Shown here: piece after piece, positions 7,525-15,794 of the stretch
How positions within the stretch are numbered: the first letter of the stretch is position 1
Layout of the letters: each line of letters begins with the position of its first letter
Origin: Streptomyces roseolilacinus
Lineage (GTDB): Bacteria > Actinomycetota > Actinomycetes > Streptomycetales > Streptomycetaceae
Assembly: GCF_014649335.1 (NCBI RefSeq)
Contig: NZ_BMSV01000014.1
Location: 55,405 to 119,404, forward strand
DNA: 64,000 nt
Direction: 5' to 3'
Position numbers and translations under genes: made by a program
The notes under the pieces: generated by a model
Database searches by the model: none
Told to the model about the DNA's origin: nothing
What the model saw: the letters and a program-made list of their open reading frames with translations, nothing else

Positions 7525-8346
7525 CTAGTCTCCCACGGCCTGCGGTCTGCGCCAAAATCGGCCACCGGGCTCGGGCGCCCAGCCGAGGATGGAGAGGGTC
7601 TCGCGGTCCTTCTTGTCGAAGGCGGCGGGGTCGCACCGCTCGATGAGGTCGGGGCGGTGCAGCGCGGTACGCCGGAGCGCCTCGTCCCGCCGCCACCGCG
7701 CGATCTTCCCGTGGTGGCCGCTGAGGAGCACGTCGGGGATGCCGTGGCCGCGCCAGACGGGCGGCTTGGTGTAGACGGGGCCCTCCAGGAGGTTGGCCAT
7801 GGCGCCGGGGGCGAACGAGTCGTCCCGGTGGGACTCGGCGTTGCCCAGGACGCCCGGGAGGAGCCGGGCCACGGCCTCGGTGATCACCAGGACGGCGGCC
7901 TCCCCGCCGGCCAGGACGTAGTCGCCGATGGACACCTCGTACACGGGCATCCGCGTGGCGTACTCGTCCGTGACGCGGCGGTCGATGCCCTCGTAGCGGG
8001 CCGGCGTGAAGATCAGCCAGGGCCGCTGCGACAGCTCGACGGCGAGCTCCTGGGTGAAGGGGCGCCCGCTGGGCGTGGGGACGACGAGCACGGGCCCGTG
8101 GGCGCCGGCCTCGTACCCGGCGGCGGTGACCTCGTCGAGGGCGTCGCCCCAGGGCTCGGTCTTCATGACCATGCCGGGGCCGCCGCCGTAGGGCGTGTCG
8201 TCGACGGTGTGGTGCCGGTCGTACGTCCAGCGGCGCAGGTCGTGGACGTGGACGTCGAGCCGGCCGCGGGCGCGGGCCTTGCCGACGAGCGAGACGTCCA
8301 GCGGGTCGAGGTACTCGGGGAAGATCGTGACGACGTCGAGCCGCAT
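7525..8346 (-). CDS. trmD: tRNA (guanine-37-N1)-methyltransferase TrmD
   Basis: A 273-residue SAM-dependent methyltransferase that makes m1G37 next to the anticodon of tRNAs reading CUN, CCN and CGG, preventing +1 frameshifts. The start is canonical (MRLDVVTIFPEYLDPL). The knot region carries YGGGPGMVMKTEP, FTPARYEGIDRRV and SIGDYVLAGGEAAVLV. A C-terminal helical tRNA-binding domain ends with FWRRPQAVGD. The ATG overlaps the last base of rimM, so rimM-trmD are coupled. Length and motifs are normal for actinobacteria. Confidence 0.97.
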   Translation of the reverse strand: MRLDVVTIFPEYLDPLDVSLVGKARARGRLDVHVHDLRRWTYDRHHTVDDTPYGGGPGMVMKTEPWGDALDEVTAAGYEAGAHGPVLVVPTPSGRPFTQELAVELSQRPWLIFTPARYEGIDRRVTDEYATRMPVYEVSIGDYVLAGGEAAVLVITEAVARLLPGVLGNAESHRDDSFAPGAMANLLEGPVYTKPPVWRGHGIPDVLLSGHHGKIARWRRDEALRRTALHRPDLIERCDPAAFDKKDRETLSILGWAPEPGGRFWRRPQAVGD

Positions 8347-8969
8347 CAGCGACCGTCCCCGTCCTCGCCGGCCGCACCGCCGGAGGCGTCGGCGGCGGTG
8401 CCGGTGCCGGTGCCGGTGGCGTCGGTCTCACCCTCCGCGCGGGCGGAGGCGATCACGGCGCGGTCGTCGATGAGGCCGGGCGGCGGGACGATGACCGCCT
8501 TCTGCTCGTCGAGGTCGACCTCGGTGACGATCTCCTCGACGAACGGGATCAGCACCTCGGTGCCGTCGGGCCGCTCGACCACGAACAGGTCCTGGTACGG
8601 CAGGTGGGAGACCTCGGTGATCCGGCCGACCTCGGTGCCGTCGGCGAGGACCACGTCGAGGTCGATGAGCTGGTGGTCGTAGTACTCGTCCGGCTCCTCG
8701 GGCCGCTCGTCCGGGTCGACCTCGGCGATGAGGAGGGTGTTGCGCAGCGCCTCGGCGGCGTTCCGGTCACGCACGCCCGCGAAGCGCAGCAGGAGGCGGC
8801 CGCTGTGGACGCGGCCGCTCTCGATGGTGAGGGGCCCGGCGGAGGCCGGGTCGGTGGCGAGTACGGCGCCGGGCCCGAGCCGCAGCTCGGGCTCGTCCGT
8901 ACGCACCTCGACGGTGACTTCGCCCTTGATGCCGTGGGCGCGGCCGATCCGCGCGACTACGAGCTGCAC
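8346..8969 (-). CDS. rimM: 16S rRNA processing/30S maturation factor RimM
   Basis: A 207-residue RimM, which binds ribosomal protein S19 and helps mature the 30S head. The N-terminal barrel has MQLVVARIGRAHGIKGEVTV. The PRC-barrel half has YDHQLIDLDVVLADG and VERPDGTEVLIPFVEEIV. A Ser/Gly/Asp-rich tail follows residue ~175 and is variable between species. The start is GTG at 8969 with AGGAGAG 8 bases upstream. It lies downstream of a very strong hairpin after the KH gene and is coupled to trmD by a one-base overlap. Confidence 0.95.
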   Translation of the reverse strand: MQLVVARIGRAHGIKGEVTVEVRTDEPELRLGPGAVLATDPASAGPLTIESGRVHSGRLLLRFAGVRDRNAAEALRNTLLIAEVDPDERPEEPDEYYDHQLIDLDVVLADGTEVGRITEVSHLPYQDLFVVERPDGTEVLIPFVEEIVTEVDLDEQKAVIVPPPGLIDDRAVIASARAEGETDATGTGTGTAADASGGAAGEDGDGR

Positions 8970-8995
8970 TTTCTGGACTCTCCTGTCGGACGACG

Positions 8996-9031
8996 ACGGG
9001 CCGGGGCGGGCCGCAGCCCGCCCCGGCCCGT
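8996..9031 (-). terminator. Strong hairpin between the KH gene and rimM
   Basis: A perfect 16-bp stem (8996-9011 with 9016-9031) closed by a 4-base loop, 21 bases after the KH gene stop and 27 bases before the rimM start on the minus strand. No T-tract follows, as is usual for Streptomyces. It may end or attenuate transcription inside the otherwise continuous rpsP to trmD cluster, or stabilise the upstream mRNA. Confidence 0.6.
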
Positions 9032-9051
9032 GCGCCGGTGTTCAACTTCGC

Positions 9052-9291
9052 TCAGCGAACCTGGTCCACGTCGACGAGGTCGACCCGGATCCCCCGGCCG
9101 CCGATGGCACCCACGACCGTACGCAGGGCGCGCGCGGTGCGGCCGTTGCGGCCGATCACCTTGCCGAGGTCGTCGGGGTGCACCCGGACCTCGAGCGCAC
9201 GTCCGCGGCGCAGGTCGCGGGAGGCGACCTGCACGTCGTCGGGGTTGTCGACGATGCCCTTCACGAGGTGCTCGAGAGCCTCCTCGAGCAT
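9052..9291 (-). CDS. khpA: KH-domain RNA-binding protein (KhpA/YlqC type)
   Basis: A 79-residue single KH-domain protein. The GxxG loop is in VIGRNGRTARALRTVV, the hallmark of KH domains that bind single-stranded RNA. The N-terminus MLEEALEHLVKGIVDNPDDV is typical of KhpA. In other Gram-positive bacteria KhpA pairs with KhpB/EloR and influences cell wall growth and small-RNA stability; here this is inferred only. It begins two bases after rpsP, the conserved rpsP-KH-rimM order. Confidence 0.93.
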   Translation of the reverse strand: MLEEALEHLVKGIVDNPDDVQVASRDLRRGRALEVRVHPDDLGKVIGRNGRTARALRTVVGAIGGRGIRVDLVDVDQVR

Positions 9292-9293
9292 GC

Positions 9294-9737
9294 TCAGGCC
9301 TCGGTCGACTCGGAGGACGCGGCCTCGGCCTCGTCCGCCTTCTTGTCGGCCTTCTTGGCCTTCGGGGTGATGGCCTCACCCTTGGCGTCGTCGCCCTCGA
9401 TCGACTTGGCGAAGGCCTCGAAGGAAGCGCGCTTGTCTTCCTTCGTGGCCGGGGCCAGCAGCGGCTTCTCGGGAGCGGGCAGGCCCTTGTGCTTCTGCCA
9501 GTCGCCGGTCAGCTTGAGGATGGCGAGGACCGGCTCGGTCGGCTGGGCGCCGACGGACAGCCAGTACTGCGCCCGCTCCGAGTCGACCTCGATGCGCGAC
9601 GGGTTCTGCACCGGGTGGTACAGGCCGATCTCCTCGATCGCCCGGCCGTCACGGCGGGTGCGGGAGTCGGCGACGACGATGCGGTAGTGAGGCGAACGGA
9701 TCTTGCCCAGACGCTTCAGCTTGATCTTGACTGCCAC
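9294..9737 (-). CDS. rpsP: 30S ribosomal protein S16
   Basis: A 147-residue S16, an early-binding assembly protein of the 30S body. The conserved core is VAVKIKLKRLGKIRSPHYRI, VVADSRTRRDGRAIEEIG and LSVGAQPTEPVLAILKLTGD. After about residue 90 there is an acidic and lysine-rich tail (ITPKAKKADKKADEAEAASS), usual for actinobacterial S16 and absent from E. coli. GTG at 9737 is the family start. It is the first gene of the rpsP-KH-rimM-trmD cluster; the 186 bases upstream should hold its promoter. Confidence 0.97.
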   Translation of the reverse strand: MAVKIKLKRLGKIRSPHYRIVVADSRTRRDGRAIEEIGLYHPVQNPSRIEVDSERAQYWLSVGAQPTEPVLAILKLTGDWQKHKGLPAPEKPLLAPATKEDKRASFEAFAKSIEGDDAKGEAITPKAKKADKKADEAEAASSESTEA

Positions 9738-9923
9738 GGGTGTGGTGTCTCCTGGTCTTGACGTGGTGGGGCACAACGGGATGCCGCGTGGGGTTGCGGT
9801 ACTCGAGTGCCCGATGGACGCGTCAGCCGTAGGAGAGAGGGGTCCTGTTCGACTGTCGAGTACAGCTAGCCATTGTGCCACACCCCGCGTGGTCGCCGGG
9901 TCCCGGGGAGAGCGGTCCGCCGG

Positions 9924-10598
9924 TCACCTGGCGGCGCCCACCGCTTCCGGGATGCGGAAGGGCTTGCCGCAGCCGCCGCAGACGATCGGCGCCTGGGCCA
10001 GGACCGACGGGACCACCCGGACGTTGCGCCCGCAGTCGCAGACCGCCTTGACCCGCACGCCGCCGCCCGACGAGCCGTGCCGCGCGGCGGGCCCGCGGAA
10101 GGAGCGCTTGGTGTCGGCGGCCGTGGCGGCCGTGTGCGCCTTGAGGGCGCGCTGCAGCCGCTCGATCGTCGGCCGGTAGCGGCGCTTGGCCTCGGGGCTG
10201 AGGGTGACCAACGAGAAACCGCTGCTCGGGTGCGGCTCCTCGGAGTGGTCCAGGCCCATCTCCTCGGCGATCGCCAGGAATCGGCGGTTGTGGTAGCGGC
10301 CGGCGCGGGAGGTGTCGCGGACCCCTCGGGCGGCGGCGATGCCGTGGACTGCCTCGTGGAGCAGTCGCTCGAAGGAGAGCTCGGCGCCGCAGGCGGACGA
10401 CGACTCTCCGATCAGGGACTCGGGCGCGGCGAGATCGGGCAGTTCGGGGTGGTGCCGCTGGATGTCGGCCCACGCCTGTGCCAGTTCTGCGGCGAGGACA
10501 GGTGGTGTCGTGCTCACGTCGTGAACAACGAGCCGGGGAGCCGTCGGGTTCCATTCCGGGGCATCCCAAATATTTTGCACGTACCCGTCAGTTGCCAT
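9924..10598 (-). CDS. SprT-like putative zinc metallopeptidase
   Basis: A 224-residue soluble protein with a SprT-like metallopeptidase signature: LLHEAVHGIAAARG gives HExxH at residues 81-85, with a possible third ligand His103 in GRYHNRRFLAIAEEMGL. The C-terminal 35 residues form a zinc ribbon (CDCG...CGGCGKPF). Zinc ribbons after SprT domains are common (SprT/Spartan-like). The substrate is unknown; Spartan relatives cut DNA-protein crosslinks, but that is only analogy. No signal peptide is seen. The ATG at 10598 was kept because the Trp/Asp-rich N-terminus (YVQNIWDAPEWNP) reads as protein. It stands alone between rpsP and the divergent methyltransferase gene. Confidence 0.7.
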   Translation of the reverse strand: MATDGYVQNIWDAPEWNPTAPRLVVHDVSTTPPVLAAELAQAWADIQRHHPELPDLAAPESLIGESSSACGAELSFERLLHEAVHGIAAARGVRDTSRAGRYHNRRFLAIAEEMGLDHSEEPHPSSGFSLVTLSPEAKRRYRPTIERLQRALKAHTAATAADTKRSFRGPAARHGSSGGGVRVKAVCDCGRNVRVVPSVLAQAPIVCGGCGKPFRIPEAVGAAR

Positions 10599-11040
10599 TG
10601 ATGTGTCCTCACGAGGGCCAGTGCGTTGATCTGCGGAGAAGCCACACAGCTCGCATCAAGGTGGTACGTAGTGGCGCGGCCGCGGGCGTCTTCCGGGACG
10701 CGTGCCCCGGCGCTCGCCCATGGCCGTGCGCCGGTCCTGCCCACCGTGTGGCGTTCGGTGACGGCGCATCACCGAGGGCGACGTTACCCCGGCCGCCGGG
10801 GCCCCGCGCCACCGGCCCCGGTTGCCATGGCGGGATTCGCGCGGCGGCCCCACTATGGGAGGTGGTTCGTGCCGGGCCAGGGGGCGCACGACCGGGGCAC
10901 GCGCGCATTGCGGCCCGACCCCCTGGACGCGGGGGCGGAAGCGGAGTTCTCTGGCTACGGACCGTGCGAGCGCACGTACACGGGGGCTGTCGGTCAGGCA
11001 CGGACGCACAGATGACTCTCGGCTGATTGGGGCGCTTTCG
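10599..11040. other. 442-base divergent intergenic region
   Basis: This gap separates the SprT-like gene (minus) from the methyltransferase gene (plus) and should hold both promoters. A hairpin-capable repeat is visible at 10755-10775: TCGGTGA, 7-base spacer, TCACCGA. Short open frames here have no recognisable protein content. No convincing -35/-10 pair was found by eye. Confidence 0.5.
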
Positions 11041-11913
11041 ATGACACCCATGCTCGTCCAGCACCACCCCCACCCGGCCTCGGCCCCCCCGGCCGCCGAC
11101 GCGCCGAGGCGCGCCCGTGACTGGGCGGAGATCCAGGAGCGGATGCTGGTGCCGCTCTACGAAGCGGTGTACGAGCACCTGGAGGTCGGCACCGGGACAC
11201 GGCTCCTCGGTCTCGGCTGCGGCTCGGGGCTCGCCCTGCTCATGGCCGCCACGCGCGGGGCCCGGGTCACCGGTGTGGACACCGACCGCGCGCGCGTGGA
11301 GCTGGCCAGGGAGCGGCTGCTCCCCGACCCCGAGCCCGGCCCCCACGGGTCCCCGGGCGGCCCCCGCCCGGAGCCCAGACTCCTCTGCGGCACCCCCGAC
11401 ACGGCGGCCGACCCGGCGGGTTCCGCGTACAACCTCGTCACCGCCTTCCAGCCCGTCGGCTGCACCGCCGGCGACTCCGACGGCCTCGTCCCCGCCCTCA
11501 CCGCCGCCGTCCCGACGGCGGAGCGCGGCAGCGCCGTCGTCCTCGCCGGCTGGGGCCCGCCCGAGCGGTGCGCCACCACCGCGGTGTTCCGCGTCGCCGG
11601 CCGGCTCGCCGAGCGGCTGCGCGGCCACGGCGCCTGGCGCCCCGCCCGCCGCGACGACCTGGAGGAGGTGGCCGCGCGGGCCGGGCTCCGGCCCGACGGC
11701 TCCGGCCGGGTCTCCTGCCCCTTCGGCTACGCGGACACCGACAGCGCCGTGCGCGGGCTGCTCTCCACGGGCCTGTTCGACGCGGCCGTGGCCGCCTGCG
11801 ACCAGGCGACCGTGGAGAAGGAGATCGCCGAGGCGCTCCACCCGCACGTCCTGTCCGACGGCACGGTGTGGATGCCGAACGTCTTCCGGTACCTCGTCGC
11901 CCGGATCCCGTAG
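11041..11913 (+). CDS. Class I SAM-dependent methyltransferase, substrate unknown
   Basis: A 290-residue protein with the class I methyltransferase glycine motif (TRLLGLGCGSGLALLMAATR) near residue 60 and the acidic residue that binds the SAM ribose (VTGVDTDRARVELA). The downstream half (GSAVVLAGWGPPERCATTAVF; FRVAGRLAERLRG) resembles small-molecule or quinone-type methyltransferases, but nothing fixes the substrate. The ATG at 11041 begins MTPMLVQHHPHP; a longer frame upstream reads Arg/Gly-rich and unconserved. It is on the plus strand, opposite to all its neighbours, and convergent with ftsH. Streptomycetes keep a gene of this kind here, which suggests a housekeeping role. Confidence 0.8.
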   Translation: MTPMLVQHHPHPASAPPAADAPRRARDWAEIQERMLVPLYEAVYEHLEVGTGTRLLGLGCGSGLALLMAATRGARVTGVDTDRARVELARERLLPDPEPGPHGSPGGPRPEPRLLCGTPDTAADPAGSAYNLVTAFQPVGCTAGDSDGLVPALTAAVPTAERGSAVVLAGWGPPERCATTAVFRVAGRLAERLRGHGAWRPARRDDLEEVAARAGLRPDGSGRVSCPFGYADTDSAVRGLLSTGLFDAAVAACDQATVEKEIAEALHPHVLSDGTVWMPNVFRYLVARIP

Positions 11914-11963
11914 CCCGCCTCCGTCCCCGCCCCCCCCGTCCCCGCACGCGGCACGCGCCGCGC

Positions 11964-11998
11964 GGACCGCGGCGGCCGTCCCGCTACGGCCGCCGGTC
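11964..11998. terminator. Convergent hairpin between methyltransferase and ftsH-like genes
   Basis: CGGCGGCCGT at 11969-11978 pairs with ACGGCCGCCG at 11986-11995 (10 bp, 7-base loop), with partial pairing outside. It overlaps the stop codon of the ftsH-like gene and lies 55 bases after the methyltransferase stop, so it could end transcription from the left. Confidence 0.45.
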
Positions 11999-13918
11999 GC
12001 CCTCCTTCCCGAAGCGCGCGATGCCGGCGGCCCGGTAGGCGGCGTCCTCGTCGAGCGTCTCGTTCTCCAGCAGCGCCGACGCCAGGGCGTCCAGCCGGTC
12101 CCGGTTCTCCCGCAGCCGCCGGCACGCGCTCGCGTAGCACTCGTCGACGATGCGCCGCATCTCGTCGTCCACCGCGTCCAGCGTCGCCGGCGCCGCCGAC
12201 AGCCCGTACGCCTGCTGCGCGTCCGAGGGGATCGCCGTGAGCCGCCCCACCCGGTCGCTCATCCCCCACCGCCCCACCATGCCCCGCACCAGGTTGGTCA
12301 CCTGCTCCAGGTCGCTCTCCGAGCCCGTCGTGACCACCCCGAACACCACCTCCTCGGCCGCCATCCCGCCCAGCGCCCCGATGACGCGGCCCCGCAGGTA
12401 CTCCTCCGTGTACGCGTACTTCTCCGTGTCCGGCGCCGACAGCGTCACCCCCAGCGCCCGTCCGCGCGGCACGATCGTCACCTTCCGCACCGGGTCGGCA
12501 CCCGGCTGGAGCATCCCCAGCAGCGCGTGCCCGCTCTCGTGGTACGCCGTACGGCGCCGCTCCTCGTCCGGCATGACCAGCTGCCGCTCCGCCCCCAGTT
12601 GCACCTTCTCCAACGCGTCCGACAGGTCCGAACGGGTGACGTGCGCCTGCTTGCGCTTGACGGCCAGCAGCGCCGCCTCGTTCGCGAGGTTGGCCAGTTC
12701 CGCCCCCGTCATGCCCGGCGTCGTCCGCGCCACCTGCGCCAGGTCGACGTCCTCGGCGAGCGGGATGCCCCTGGTGTGGATCCGCAGGATCGCCTCCCTC
12801 CCGCCCCGGTCCGGCGGGCTCACGCTCACGACCCGGTCGAACCGGCCCGGCCGCGTCAGCGCCGGGTCCAGCACGTCGGCCCGGTTCGTCGCCGCGATCA
12901 CGATGACCCCCTCCGAACCGGAGAAGCCGTCCATCTCGGTGAGGATCTGGTTCAGGGTCTGCTCGCGCTCGTCGTGCCCGCCCATGCCCGCGCCGCCGCC
13001 GCGCGCCCGGCCGATCGTGTCGATCTCGTCGATGAAGACGATCGCCGGGGCGACCTTGCGCGCCTCGTTGAACAGCTCGCGCACCCGCGAGGCGCCCACG
13101 CCGACGATCATCTCGATGAACTCGGACGCCGACGCCGAGAAGAACGGCACGCCCGCCTCCCCCGCCACGGCCCGCGCCAGGAGCGTCTTGCCCGTGCCCG
13201 GCGGTCCCGACAGCAGCACGCCGCGCGGCATCTTGGCCCCCATCCGCCAGTACGCCTCCGGGTTCCTGAGGAAGTCGACGACGTCGTTGAGCTCGCCCTC
13301 GACCTCGTCGATCCCCGCCACGTCGGCGAACGTCGTGCGCCGCCCCGCCTCCACCTCCACCGGCTTCGGCGGCGTCTTGCGCCCCAGCAGCCCGCCCGCC
13401 CCGCCGAGCCCCGCGCCCGCCCGCCGCGCCATGAACAGCCACAGCACCACCAGCAGCACGATCGGCGCGAGCGAGAACAGCAGGTTCGCCAGGAAGCTCG
13501 GCCGTTCCACCACCGGCTCGGCGGTCACCGTCACGTCGCGCTCGGCCAGCCGCCGCCACAGCTGGTCCTCGGCGAACGCCGGCCGCTGCGTCGTGAACTT
13601 CGTGTAGTCGCCGCCACCGCCCGGGACCGGCCGCTTCCGGCGCAACTCGCCCTCGATGGCGTCGCCCTTGGAGTAGACCTTCGCGACGTTCCCCGCCTCG
13701 ACCTGCTTGCTGAACTCCGTGTACGAGACGGTCGGCTCGTCGCCCTCCCCGTTCACCAGGGACAGCACCAGGTTCGTCAGCAGGAACAGCGCCAGCGCCG
13801 CCAGGACCAGCCCCACCCAGCCGCCGGGCATCCGCCGCTTCGGCGGCGGCTCCGGAGGAGCGCCCTCCGAGCGCCACGGCTGGTCGGTGCGATCACGCGG
13901 GGGCACGGGACTGGTCAC
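11984..13918 (-). CDS. ftsH: FtsH-family ATP-dependent zinc metalloprotease
   Basis: A 644-residue membrane AAA+ protease that extracts and degrades membrane and soluble proteins. Two membrane segments flank a periplasmic part: WVGLVLAALALFLLTNLVLS (about residues 30-50) and LFSLAPIVLLVVLWLFMARR. The AAA core has Walker A GPPGTGKTLLARA, Walker B IVFIDEIDTIGRARGG and the SRH arginine finger (DPALTRPGRFDR). The peptidase zinc motif is HESGHALLG, with the third ligand in TTGSESDLEQVT. GTG at 13918 (MTSPVPPRD) is preferred on length, but no clear ribosome site is seen there; an ATG at 13954 is an alternative. Streptomycetes carry another ftsH near hprT, so this is probably the second paralogue. 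Confidence 0.93.
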   Translation of the reverse strand: MTSPVPPRDRTDQPWRSEGAPPEPPPKRRMPGGWVGLVLAALALFLLTNLVLSLVNGEGDEPTVSYTEFSKQVEAGNVAKVYSKGDAIEGELRRKRPVPGGGGDYTKFTTQRPAFAEDQLWRRLAERDVTVTAEPVVERPSFLANLLFSLAPIVLLVVLWLFMARRAGAGLGGAGGLLGRKTPPKPVEVEAGRRTTFADVAGIDEVEGELNDVVDFLRNPEAYWRMGAKMPRGVLLSGPPGTGKTLLARAVAGEAGVPFFSASASEFIEMIVGVGASRVRELFNEARKVAPAIVFIDEIDTIGRARGGGAGMGGHDEREQTLNQILTEMDGFSGSEGVIVIAATNRADVLDPALTRPGRFDRVVSVSPPDRGGREAILRIHTRGIPLAEDVDLAQVARTTPGMTGAELANLANEAALLAVKRKQAHVTRSDLSDALEKVQLGAERQLVMPDEERRRTAYHESGHALLGMLQPGADPVRKVTIVPRGRALGVTLSAPDTEKYAYTEEYLRGRVIGALGGMAAEEVVFGVVTTGSESDLEQVTNLVRGMVGRWGMSDRVGRLTAIPSDAQQAYGLSAAPATLDAVDDEMRRIVDECYASACRRLRENRDRLDALASALLENETLDEDAAYRAAGIARFGKEGDRRP

Positions 13919-13990
13919 GCCGCGATTATCAGCAGAACACCGCAGAAGCGGCATCACGGATACGTACGCGTGGCCCAGCCCCGCACGCGT

Positions 13991-14021
13991 GAGGGGCACC
14001 CGCCACGGGCGGGTGCCCCTC
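13991..14021 (-). terminator. Terminator after ffh
   Basis: A perfect 14-bp stem (13991-14004 with 14008-14021) with a 3-base loop, 32 bases past the ffh stop on the minus strand and before the ftsH-like gene. No T-run follows. Confidence 0.75.
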
Positions 14022-14052
14022 GATCACGTCCGCGGGCCGCGGCCGGCCGGTG

Positions 14053-15603
<1,551 letters not shown>

Positions 15604-15707
15604 GGCGGTCGCGGATCCTCGGGTGTAGGGAGCGGGCGGACAGTCGGAGTCCAGGGTATCCGGCCGCGCGGGAAAGACGCCCTCGCCCGCCGTACCGGTG
15701 GAAGGGG

Positions 15708-15729
15708 GCCCCCGCGCCGGCGCGGGGAG
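15708..15729 (-). terminator. GC-rich hairpin after glnD
   Basis: An 18-base palindrome (15710-15727) of GC pairs lies about 70 bases past the glnD stop on the minus strand, in a 191-base gap before ffh; a second smaller palindrome is at about 15736-15745. It is a plausible terminator of the amtB-glnK-glnD operon. Confidence 0.45.
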
Positions 15730-15794
15730 GCGCGCCCCGCGGGGGTGCCCGCCGCCCCCGTGCCCCTCGCCGCGCCGGGGCGGCCGGGCCGCGC

